Positions 12,508-22,796 of a DNA stretch of 64,000 nucleotides are shown here, piece after piece. The DNA comes from Viola odorata. Lineage: Eukaryota > Streptophyta > Magnoliopsida > Malpighiales > Violaceae. How positions within the stretch are numbered: position 1 is the first letter of the stretch; each line of letters opens with the position of its first letter. Location of the stretch: positions 9,179,444 through 9,243,443 of the forward strand of contig OY829545.1 in the NCBI GenBank assembly GCA_963691705.1, given 5' to 3'. The notes beneath the pieces are model-generated. The model worked only from the letters and a program-made list of their open reading frames with translations. It was not told the origin of the DNA and ran no database searches. Position numbers and translations under genes: made by a program.

Positions 12508-13714
12508 ACTCACAACACATAGAACTTCTGTAATTTGTTCCCATTGTTTGTCTAGAGTTGGTTGATGTTTAACTGAAAGGTTGGGAGCGCTGTGCACTAT
12601 TTGGCTGTTCTTTAACCTGAAATTTCTTGAAAATTTTGTCTTGTTTAGGTGTTTGCTGATATGACTTTGCACCTGTATTGGTGTTTGGAGTTAAGTGTAA
12701 GCTTTACTTGTTAGTTTTAAGTTTTAAGGTTAATGTATTTGCATTTGCATTTTTAATCATTAAATAGAGTTGCGAAATAGAAAGATTTTATGCTATTTCT
12801 AAAAGTCATCCGCCATAATCCTGTGTGTGTGTCTGAAATAAGTTGTGCTACTCAAATTTAGCAGTGTTGAACGACTGTGTTTAGGATTCGAAAACCACAG
12901 AACATTCAAACAAGTCGATCGCCAAGATTGTGTATTTAGGCAATACAAGTTTGTTGTTCAGCTTCCCATATTTAATATACTTTGGTTTGGTAGTCTAGGC
13001 ATTTGGTATGTTTCAATGCTTGAGATGGTATAGAAGGTGTCCACTCAGCTGTTACAGTTTTGAGTTTATAGTACCTTTTACACTTCTTTTGAAGGTTTTT
13101 GTGTATCATGCTGAAAACTTGAGATATAGTGCTTGGGATGTAGAAATTATGAATCTTTCTTTTCCATCAGCTTTCATCCTCCTTGTTGCAACTGCCTTGG
13201 GAGACTAAGTCAGTTTCCTAGCAGAGTTACTTTTGTACATAAATCATGCATGCTGATGATTCATTCATTGATTGATTACGCAACGAGGAAGATCTTTAGC
13301 TGAAAGAATGGGTGAGTTAGAAAATGGATTCCTTGGTAGACGAGATCGAGTAATTGTTATACAACACACTGGGGTTTTATGAGTTGGATTGCTCAAATAG
13401 ATAAAAGAGGAATGAGTCATTATACTTGAATACTTTGTTGGGTAATCACCGTAAGGTTTTTTACCAAAGCGGTGTAGTTTTTGTCAATTAATTTAAAAAC
13501 AAAACAACAAAGGATCAATTAAGACCCAGAAAAAAAGGCTTAATTAAGATCCAAAGTTTCCACATCCATAAGATAACAAGGTACCTAATATCTAAAACAA
13601 AGAACCCAAAGAGTGCCATATTTGTCCAGGAATAAAATAGGGAGCATCAACATCTTAACAGTCTCCTCCAACGACTCCACAAGGCATTCTATGTGATCAA
13701 AGATGGCAACTAGT
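12508..13714. other. Intergenic region between convergent PSRP3 and RAD23 copy 1
   Basis: Holds the 3' ends of two convergent genes. Short frames here (for example 12845-13208) match no family I recognise and probably lie in the PSRP3 3' UTR or flank. From about 13571 the sequence aligns with the 3' flank of RAD23 copy 2 (from about 33160), so the duplicated block starts there. Confidence 0.5.
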
Positions 13715-16700
13715 TCAATAATCAAGTTCATGCATGTGATCTAACAAATAATTCGCCGCCAGTTCTTCATTCTTGTTGCATGCAAAGTACACCTCCAATA
13801 CAGTGGCTCGATCGAAGCCCATTGCTTCTAGCTACAAAATTCATGTTACAAATGAAAGACCAATAAAGCCAGTGAAAATGCAGCAATATTTTCAAAGCAA
13901 TTGTCCACAATACATAGAATTGACAGCGCACAAAAAATTATCATACAACGGAATTACAGATCAGAAAACTCACGCGTTCAATTGCTTCACGCTCCTCAGG
14001 GGTGACGGTTACAGACTGAGGCATTGCTGAGGCCAGCTCCCCCAGTATATTCCTGATCATACATTTTTTATAATTTTAGTACTACAATCAGGTTACCTCA
14101 AGTAAAGCTTTTCAAATACAAGTTCAGCTCACCCCTCGCCTTCAACTGGTTCATTTATCAAGCGCAAGAAATCAGGCTGATGCTCTTGAATAAGACGCAT
14201 CAAGTGAGGATTTTGCTTCCCAAGCTCCTGAAGCATGGGCTGTGATACACAATGACATTATTGGCAGCAAGATTGCTTAGAACATAAAAGTTAAGAGCAC
14301 AGTAAATGGAAACAAACAAATGAGACAATCATAATAATTACCTGCAAGATTTGAGGGTTTGCTTGCACCATAGCTCGCAAGGCTTGGAACTGCAAGTAAC
14401 AGTGTCGAGCAATTTAGATCTCAAGCGGATTACTTAACACATTAAATTAATCCATGATAAAACATTTTGAATACCTGTTGGCTATTACGCAAGAAATCTA
14501 AGGTGCCGGCACCAGCATTAGCACCCACACTAGGAAGGCCCTGGGAACACAGTAGTCACACTCACTTAACCCAAGAATAAAATTAAAATATAATTCTCAT
14601 TGGAGAGGCAAAGGAGATTCCACAATCAGAAGCCAAAAGCATGCATACCTGTGGAAACAGATCCAGCGGGTTGGCATTTGGCCCAACAGTAGCAGTAGCT
14701 CTTGGTTGTGGAGCCTGTGCTGGGGGATTTACAGCCTCTGTGCTTGCAGGAACTCGGCCAACGGGAGGAACTTCAGCCTGCTCAGGAATGCCCTACAACA
14801 CATCAAAGTACTTAAGTGAAAACTGCAACATGAGAGTTGCGCTAAGAATCAAGTTTTTACATCTCGAGTTATGACAGAAAAAGAGTGAAGACCTTTTTCC
14901 AGTCCCAAAATAATAAACCGAACCCAAACAGAAGCTGATGAAACTAGCATCCACCAGTCAGTCTGACCAGACCTACGACTCACCCATGTGTTTATATTAT
15001 AATCTAAAATAGTCATTTCACTTTTTTCAAGCTTTCCGAAATTCAAAACCATTATTTCGCCCGTGTTTGTAGCAAATCCACCAGTTAAGTCCCTAAATTT
15101 TTTTGGAAATTTGGACCTTGCATTTGTCCAACTGAAACAATTAACCCCAACTGGCCAACTTAAATGCATTCAAAAATAAAAGTTACACAAAAGACCAAAA
15201 GTTGTGACACCTGAAACATTAAGCTAATTGAAATAAACATGAAAAATTGCCAGCTGAGGTTAGATATTGTAATTGAACAAATACAAGGCATATTCAGATT
15301 TTCTTACATAGAGGGGATATTTCAAATTTATAAAGCACATAGGGGCTAAATTATGGAGTTTGTCTTTCGAAAATAGTTATGCAATTATTAGCAAGTCCCA
15401 AATTTTGAATTTCAATCTCATCCACATACTTCCAGTCCACTTCTTAAATAATGGTTAGTCATCCCTAATTTGAATCTCAGTTACAGTCACTCAAGTTCTC
15501 TACAAAAATAAATCAACATGCACCTCTAGTTTGCATTTTCTTCAGTTACTGAAACCTTCACAAAAATCAAATTCTCTATTTACATTCCTAAAGGATATAG
15601 TGTAATTTCATACAATAATTGCAACTCAGAGGAGGATAGGTCCAATAACCAATTTCAAGCAAAATTTTGGTCAAGAACTTACAGAGTATAGGTATTCAAC
15701 AGCTCTTTCGGGGTTGTTATATGCAGCACGTAACGCACGGACAACAGTTTCCCGATCCCAACTTCCTCCACCCATATCAAGAATTTGTTGGATTATAGTG
15801 TCTAAATTTGTTCCTGCAACAAGATTTGAGGCAGCTTGGCCATACACATCTGATTCTGAACTGTTGCATTGCCAAAGGAGAAATAAATTAAGGAATAACA
15901 AAAGCAATTCCAGTTTAATGAAAAAGCATGAAACTGAAAAGGCAAAAAATATACACTGAATCATGTTATGTAGAACCTAGATCTAGAGAATTGGTAGACT
16001 ATGTATGTGTCAAGAGACACAGAAGCACACTGCTTACCAGCATGATATAACAGTCAACCTAACAATAGAAGAAAATACTTACGAAACAGGAGCAGCTACA
16101 GCAACAGCAGTCTCAGGAACAGATTGTGGCCTGCAATATCCATCATTTTATAACAGAAATAAGGATAGGAAATCGATTAGATATCCCTGTATTACAAATT
16201 AATGAATTCAAAGATCTAGGTGATCCTGACGCAAAAAAAAAGAAAAAAGGAAAACATTATGCAAATTAAGAACTCACGATGATGCAGTTGGGACAGGAGC
16301 TTCAAGTGTTGTTGAAGGTGGAATCACAGTAGAAGGCAAAGAACTCGCTGGTTGTGCCTGCAGATAACAAAATGTTACGTTCAATTCAAAGACCTTACCG
16401 CATCATGCATTTTTGGGCCCCATGGCAACCTGGTCTGCTATAGATCTGCTCTCAAGGTCTGGTTTTTATATTTTGTATTTGTTGAAATGTAACGACTCAC
16501 TGCTAGAAAAGAAGAATTCTGTTTGCAAGTTTTATGCGAATTGTTACCCACTAATTGAAAATAATTCATTGTGCTATTAAGTTAAAGTGTAGGAAGGAAT
16601 GACACAACAGGCACGCTATCCTGCAACCTAATGATAAATCACCTCAAACTTCTAGGCATCAAAGCCATTCCTAAATAGATACTTCATCAAAGCAAAATAA

Positions 16701-18204
16701 ATGCACCTCAGGTAAAGTAATGCAATACTTATTTGTGGCTTAAAGAAAATAATGAAAGCACGTGCATTTATATATAAACGTGCAATGTCCTTATCAAGAA
16801 CTTACTAGAGTCGGAGGTGCAGCTGATGCAGTCGAGGCTCCACCTGAGGAAGGCTTCGTCTACACATTTTGTTTCACACTTCTTAATCAAATCACAATTC
16901 TCTAATTATAATATGATGAGAATTACAAAATGCTAACTGTACGGTTAAATAAATAAAGTACAATCATATATCTCCCATAGCCTACTACATGTCATTAATA
17001 AGTTAACTGTGAAAGGAATGATACAATAAGCACACTAAACCAGCACATACTTCTTGGCATCCAAGTCATCTCTAACAGTTAAGTCATCAAATCAAAATAA
17101 ATGCACAACAGGTGCCAAAGTGATGCAATACTTATTGGTGGCTCCAAAAGAAAAATGTAGCACATTCATTTAAATATAAAAGAGCAATGTCTCCTTATCA
17201 TGTACTTACTTGTATCGGAGGCGCAGCTGATGCAGTCGAGGATCCACCAGAGGAAGGTTTTGTCTACACGTTTTCCAATAAGCAGATTCAGTCACATACT
17301 TATCTAATATTTGTCTTGTACATGCATTTATCCAATCATAATTACAGAATGTTAACTGTATCTTTGTATAAATAAAGTAGGATCTTATTCTCCCCCACAG
17401 CCTACTACATGTCATTATCATACTGCATTTATATTGTATGTCAAAGATCTAAAATTCCAACAACAACCAGAATTCAAATAGATGCTTAAATAAGACTAGA
17501 ATGCAGAAGTATATCCGCAACAAGTAAATTGCATTCCCAGTGACAAAGAGTCTTCTTAAGGTAACAAGAAACATCACCATTCAAAGGATTGAACAAAGTA
17601 ATCCTAATTACAACCCTAAGAAGTCAGCTGGAAGACCACAGTATTCTTCAATTACAACAATAATTAAATTTGAGTGGACTCTCAAATGGCAGGCATGAAT
17701 GACAAAACAAAAAAATAGCAAGCCACGGAAATGTATAGAAATTATAAATAAATAAAAACTTATACAAAGATTTAGGGGATTCTCTCATCATAATCCAAAC
17801 ACCCAATTCAGTTGGCAATTCCTACTAGCAGTGACACAGTATACATATGATTGAGGTGTAACTCTCACTCACTTTGCTTAGCATAACAACAAAGAAACTG
17901 TTCTCAGCAACTTTATTCTCCTCCAGTGTCGTCTCATCCTTCAGAACTTTCCCCTGATGAATTAGCATCTGCTGCGCTGCGGGATAGACCTCAGCACCCT
18001 GCGTACTCTCTATACTCTTCTTCACATCACTAACCTAAACCAAAATTTTCACCTCCAATTCAGCAAATAAGGCGATGAAAATAACGAAGATAACCCCTGC
18101 CTAACAAATCAAAACAATTAACATCGATCGAAAAATACCGTGTCTTCGGGTTTTACTTCGATCTCGAAGTTTGTGCCTTTCAAAGTCTTGATGAAAACCT
18201 TCAT
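13715..18204 (-). CDS. RAD23: Ubiquitin receptor RAD23 (UBL-UBA), copy 1
   Basis: Shuttles ubiquitinated proteins to the proteasome and pairs with RAD4/XPC in DNA repair. Thirteen exons: 18139-18204, 17873-18034, 17210-17263, 16806-16859, 16278-16357, 16083-16130, 15683-15860, 14649-14792, 14475-14540, 14342-14389, 14133-14239, 13974-14052, 13715-13831. All are in phase, giving 400 residues. Ubiquitin-like domain 1-76 ([30 protein letters not shown]), first UBA at about 172-212 ([21 protein letters not shown]), STI1/XPC-binding region at about 265-330 and C-terminal UBA at about 355-395 ([20 protein letters not shown]). Exons 3 and 4 encode two copies of the same 18-residue linker segment. 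An LTR retrotransposon sits 167 bp upstream of the ATG. The reading frame is intact despite this. It is a paralog of the gene at 33294-37936. Confidence 0.95.
16577..17263 (-). repeat. Tandem duplication of a RAD23 linker exon with flanking intron (copy 1)
   Basis: The 54-bp exons at 16806-16859 and 17210-17263 encode [18 protein letters not shown] and [18 protein letters not shown]. The introns next to them also align, for example aaataaatgcac at both 16697 and 17095 and caatacttatt at both sites. The exon offset is 404 bp. Confidence 0.88.
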
Positions 18205-18371
18205 CCTTTCCGGCGAGTCTGCTCGAAATCTGGCGGCCGCTGGCTATGGTGGTTTGTTGGAGTATTGTGGGAGAGGGCGCGTCAAATCGCGAGTGGGGAG
18301 AATTACAGATATGAGCTGACGAGGTAACTATGGAATGATCGGGTAACGGTTCGGTTTCTATACGGACCTGT
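18205..18371 (-). promoter_or_regulatory. Remaining native 5' flank of RAD23 copy 1
   Basis: Only 167 bp remain between the start codon and the retrotransposon edge. The segment aligns with 37937-38128 upstream of RAD23 copy 2 and holds the 5' UTR and perhaps the core promoter. Anything further upstream is now beyond an 8.6-kb insertion. The last five bases, cctgt (18367-18371), are one copy of the target-site duplication. Confidence 0.7.
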
Positions 18372-19710
18372 TGATGGGTGCCGAAACCAACAAAAATAAA
18401 TCATACAATTCACCATGCACAATTAATTAAAACTGTAGCAAGTGGTAAAAGGATCGAACCACAGGGATTTCTGGACGATAATAATTTCTGTTAAAAGACC
18501 AAAATTGTAACAGTGGTAAAAACCAATGAGTGGGATTTTGTGTGTTGCAATTAAATTAATAAACAGACAGAATAAAAACAGTAAATAAACGATGATTAGA
18601 TGAACTCAGATGATTACAGATTCCCGGTAAAGACTCTTTTCGGGTCACGATTCATAGATGTCGATCATTGATTCAAGTGTTTTCAAAACCAAATTTAATA
18701 GAAAAGCTATAGAGACCAGCGGTACTCTGAGTCTCCTGCTCTCCTCCTACTCAAGATTCCTAAGGCGGTACTCCTACTAGGATCCCTAACCGTTCAATAA
18801 CTTTAAGGCGGTACTCCTAATAAAGTTTAATTAAAGGGTTGATTAAACACGGGGAGAGACCTTTCCCGATCTAGAAGAGAATTTCTTCTACTCCTATAAA
18901 TCGGATTCTACCCTTTTCTAATTAGCTCTTACACTAATTAGTTACCTACAGATTCCTATCAACGATGTAGAATCCAACGTTTCTAAGAAAAGATGTAATT
19001 GTTCGAATTAAATTCTAAGGTGATCAAACTTAGATTGAATAAGAACAAATTGACATTCAAATAAAAAGAATAGAAATACAAACTTGGATTTTATGAAGCT
19101 TAATTAGATCTCACAACATATGAATCATAACCCTAGAGCCTTTACCAAGAATAGATAATTTAGCTAGAACAAGACATAATTAATTCAAACAATTATTGTG
19201 CATGAATTAATTAAATCAAGAAATAAAGAAGAAAAGAATAATATATTGAAATTCTAGAACCAGTAGCCGAATTGTTGTTTTTGGAAGAGAAGATGTTTTC
19301 TCTTTGTTTCCTCCTAGGTATTTAACAAACCCCGTCTAACTTAAATTCCTAGAAAGTAGGATTTTAGATAATTATTAAACTAATTATTATGTTTCAAATA
19401 ATTACAAAATATTGTTCTTTGATTATCCTGTACGCGTCCTTCTCTTCTCCTCATGGGCCCAAGCCCATTAGTAATCTCTTGGTGCGTTGAATAAATTTGG
19501 CTGCAACAGTTAAACAGCCTGAACGCTGCTACCTTCTTTTCTCGTCTGCATCGACTCGAGCTTTGCACCTATTTTCAGCTCCTTTTTAATATTTAGGCTT
19601 TGTAGCCTACTCTCTGCAAAAAGGATTGAAAAGTACACACAATCAGTGTAATTGGCATCTAAAACAGCAAGAAAAGATGGTGATAAATTCAGCATATTGG
19701 CACTCAATCA
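18372..19710 (-). repeat. Left LTR (3' LTR of the element)
   Basis: 1,339 bp, starting TGATGGGTGCCG and ending GGCACTCAATCA. It matches 25669-27007 except for about three substitutions seen by eye (for example gattcaagtg against gatgcaagtg). It lies directly upstream of RAD23 copy 1 and in the same orientation. Confidence 0.95.
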
Positions 19711-19725
19711 AATCCCCCACACTAC
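19711..19725 (-). other. Polypurine tract of the LTR element
   Basis: On the element strand the sequence TAGTGTGGGGGATT ends directly at the 3' LTR. This is where the primer for plus-strand DNA synthesis is expected. Related TAGTGTGGGGG copies occur at about 20642-20652 and 21271-21281. Confidence 0.7.
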
Positions 19726-22700
19726 CCTATGCTCGCCCTCGAGCATATTATACTCAAAACAGCCCCCCTAATCAGAACAGATGGTTTCCCACATGGCATA
19801 CAGGAAAAAGCAACTCAGCACACAATCACAACATTCGACACAACCTCCTACCTAGATAGCATCCGCATCAAACCCAAGGAATAACGAAACCAAGGGAGAA
19901 ACTTTCCCATACCTAGCATAGTCGCAAGCAATCCTCACACAGAATAAAGTATTTGCACTCAAACTCAGCAAGGATAATGGCAAGGTGTTTACACTCAACA
20001 ATGCAAATAACGATGCACAAAATCAGATTTGCAATAGCGACCCGAGTACGGAGAACACATGCGCAGGCAATCAAATAATCATGAAAACTTTGCAAAGGGG
20101 TATCGCAAGAAAATTGTGTAAGAGGAGGGTTCAAAAGGGAGAGAAGGAAGGATAGAAGGCTTCTTAGCTGTAAAAAGCGAGGTGGCGAGAGATATCCTCT
20201 TGTAGGCAGCAGCGAAGGCAAGGCAAAGAACGATCGACTGTCAGCAGGGGTATTCTTCTTTGTAGCTGTCGGTCTTCTGGATTTCTTCACACTCTGCTCC
20301 GCTTCTCGTTAATGCTCATCTTCTGCTCAAGTATTTATTCTTTTTTTCTTTTTCTTCTTTTTTTTTTTTTTCTTTTTCTTGAGCAAAAGAGGAGAGAACA
20401 AATGTTTTCACCTGACTGTTTGGAGTACTGGAGTCGCTAAAATTCTATTTTCTGATCAGGCTCTGCCTGTGGCTGCTTTAAATGCCTTTTTCTATCTCTT
20501 CAATTCCATATTGTTTGTTAACTGAGCGTCTGCTTTTATTTTCAGCTTTTTGGATCTCATCCCGCTGTTTTTCAGCTTCTATATTCTCCTTTTCTTCGTT
20601 TGAATCCGCTGATTTTCAGTGTCTTATTGTCGCAGCTTGATACCCCCACACTAATGGTATTGCTTCTCTTTGCCCCACCTTGCCAACTACCAGAGAATAT
20701 CTCTCGCCTGCTAAGAATAGAAGGAAAAGTCTCAAACAGTTAGAAGGGTGATGGAAAGAAAGGTGATATGAGTGGCAGAGGTAATATAAAAGCAAGAAAA
20801 AAGATAAGAAGAAAAATGCAAAGTTCCCAATCATTTCATCGCTTTCCCACGTGTAATGGTGCCTATACCCAGGGGTCTCATGCAAATCCAACCAGCACAA
20901 AAGTCATACATCCACTCATAATAAAATTCACGGCATGATAGTTCAAAGAGCTCACACGGGTAAACAAATGACTACGAGCGACTACAACCAGGCATGAATA
21001 TAGGAGCTAACAAGTAGTGTGATTGTGCGCGTGAATATGTGCAGTGAGATGAGTGTTTCCTGTTCAAAGTGCCTAAACCATCATTCAAATAGAGGGATGT
21101 TTTTCAAAAACTAGGGCAGTGTGGTTTTCAAACACTTCAAACACTCCAATCCATCAAGCAAATATGCACAAAAGATAGACTCAAAACAGCCAACGCAAAC
21201 AGATTCAAAACAGATTCAATACTCACGCAAACAAGCAAACCAAACAGTTATGATCAACAATAAAATACCTCCCCCACACTAGACGACACTTTGTCCTCAA
21301 AGTGTGAGAAAGGAAAGAAGTTACCCGGGGGCCATTATGGCTGTGCTGGTCCTGACTGAATGTCTGCTGCTTGGTGCTGGTTAGTGGCTGCATCTTCTTC
21401 CTCCTCTTCAGCGAACCTGAAATAGACTCCTCTACTATTTGCTCTAAAAATATGGTCAGTGCAAAGATTGGAAGCCGAAAAGTTGAAGGTATTTGCTCCA
21501 AAGTCATGCAAGTCTTAGCAGTTCTAAACCAATAGCCCATATTTAGCTTGCTCTAATGCATCCTGCACCGTAAGATGAATAGCTGGAGAAAAAGATACTC
21601 CCAACCTATATTACGAATCAATGCAGCTATGGGTTCGACAATTATCATTTTACCAAGCAAATCAAAATTCAACGCAGCGCAAACAGTCACAGGCAAATTA
21701 AATTTCACAGCAAACATATTAATAGACTCAGAAATATGAAAGTGCTACCAACCATGGAGATTTTCCAAGGTTGGGGCTACCTGCCGCGAAGCTTTCCACC
21801 CTTCGATTTGTCTTTTCTCCTGATGTGACCCGTCTGCCCCTGGTATGTCATCGGAATTCGTTGGTGGCGCTGGAATGCGAGATCGGTGGCTGACCTTGTA
21901 CCCGAATCCCAATCTCCCAAGTCGAGGTCGACTGGGTCTTTGTTCAGAGGGCTGTCGGGTTGAGAGGTCTGGATGTGGTGGGTCTGTTGTGGCTAGACAG
22001 TTGCCGGAGCTGTTTGCTTGGTTGGCCGCGACGGCGACGCTGGAGTGGTGGTGGAGCGCGACGTGGGTGCTGGAGTCGACGGCTGGTCGCGACGGTGGCT
22101 ATGAAGGAGCTGCAACCCGCGTGTTTCCCGCTGCTGCTCGTGGAGGTCGTGGAGGAGAAGACGGAGGCGTCTGGTGGGTAGATCGGATTTGGTGTTTGGC
22201 TGCCCGCTCGTCGACGGTGGTGTTCTTCGCGTCGTCTTCCACCTGTATCGGCGGTGGGGTCGACGGCTGCGGCGGGTTTGGGTGCTGCCACCAGCGCCGC
22301 CGCGAGTGAGCACCATGGCTGGCCGGTTTTCTTGATTTGGATTTGAGGGGCGGCTAGGGTTTTTTGAAAGGTAGAAGAAGATGTTTAAAATTGATTTTGG
22401 AATTTTTGGTAAAGGAGAGTTTGGGTGTACGACTGGTAAATTGAAAAATGGGCTTAAATGACTTAAGCCCATAAGAAATAAATCCTTGGGCTAAAGCTTC
22501 TTCACTTAAGCCATTGTTACTCTTCAAACGTGCACATATCCTCCATTAATTCTCTCTGCCTTCATTCTTTCATTCTCCTGCACATAAACAAATTCAAAAC
22601 ATCAAACCCCAGAAAATTTCCTTGACAGGGAAGGCACATAAAATAAAATTAAAAATAATAAAAAAATAAAATTTTTTTTTTTTTTAAAAAAACAGTAATT

Positions 22701-22796
22701 AAACTGAAAAAATGAAAATGTTCAAAACACATGGGTTAGCCTCCCATGAAGCGTCCCTCTTTATAGTCTCGGACTAGACATTGTTTTTGCTTTGTT
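19726..22796 (-). other. Non-coding 3' internal region of the LTR element
   Basis: About 3 kb between the gag-protease stop and the 3' LTR, where an autonomous element would carry pol. I find no reverse transcriptase, RNase H or integrase motif in any frame. It holds a T-rich run at about 20340-20382, two extra polypurine-like motifs and one strongly G+C-rich island (21840-22330). Short frames here match nothing I recognise. Confidence 0.75.
21840..22330. other. G+C-rich island inside the LTR element
   Basis: The base composition changes sharply. The 60 bases at 22021-22080 are about 70 percent G+C, with many CG steps, in an otherwise AT-rich element. Overlapping frames are open on both strands (plus 21845-22309, minus 21993-22472), as expected when stop codons are rare in G+C-rich DNA. 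None resembles a known family. It could be a captured host fragment or a regulatory leader; I cannot tell which. Confidence 0.5.

Larger units (their letters stand above)
13571..18371 (-). repeat. Duplicated RAD23 gene block, copy A
   Basis: Exons, introns and both flanks align with 33160-38135. The left edge begins at acctaatatctaaaaca at about 13580. The right edge is interrupted by the LTR retrotransposon; its last bases, cctgtcaagtgg, resume at 27008-27019 and match 38124-38135. Beyond these points the flanks differ. Confidence 0.88.

Noticed and set aside
12845..13208. A small gene downstream of PSRP3
   Set aside because: Two short overlapping frames with no conserved motif, in likely 3' UTR or flank.
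16577..17263. Regularly spaced repeats as a CRISPR-like array
   Set aside because: They are two duplicated exons with introns in a plant gene, not short repeats with unique spacers.
13715..18204. RAD23 copy 1 as a pseudogene, given the transposon next to it
   Set aside because: All 13 exons, splice sites and phases are intact and the protein is full length.
21845..22472. Overlapping frames of 115-159 codons on both strands in the G+C-rich island
   Set aside because: They are open mainly because stop codons are rare in G+C-rich DNA. Composition is skewed and no domain is recognisable.
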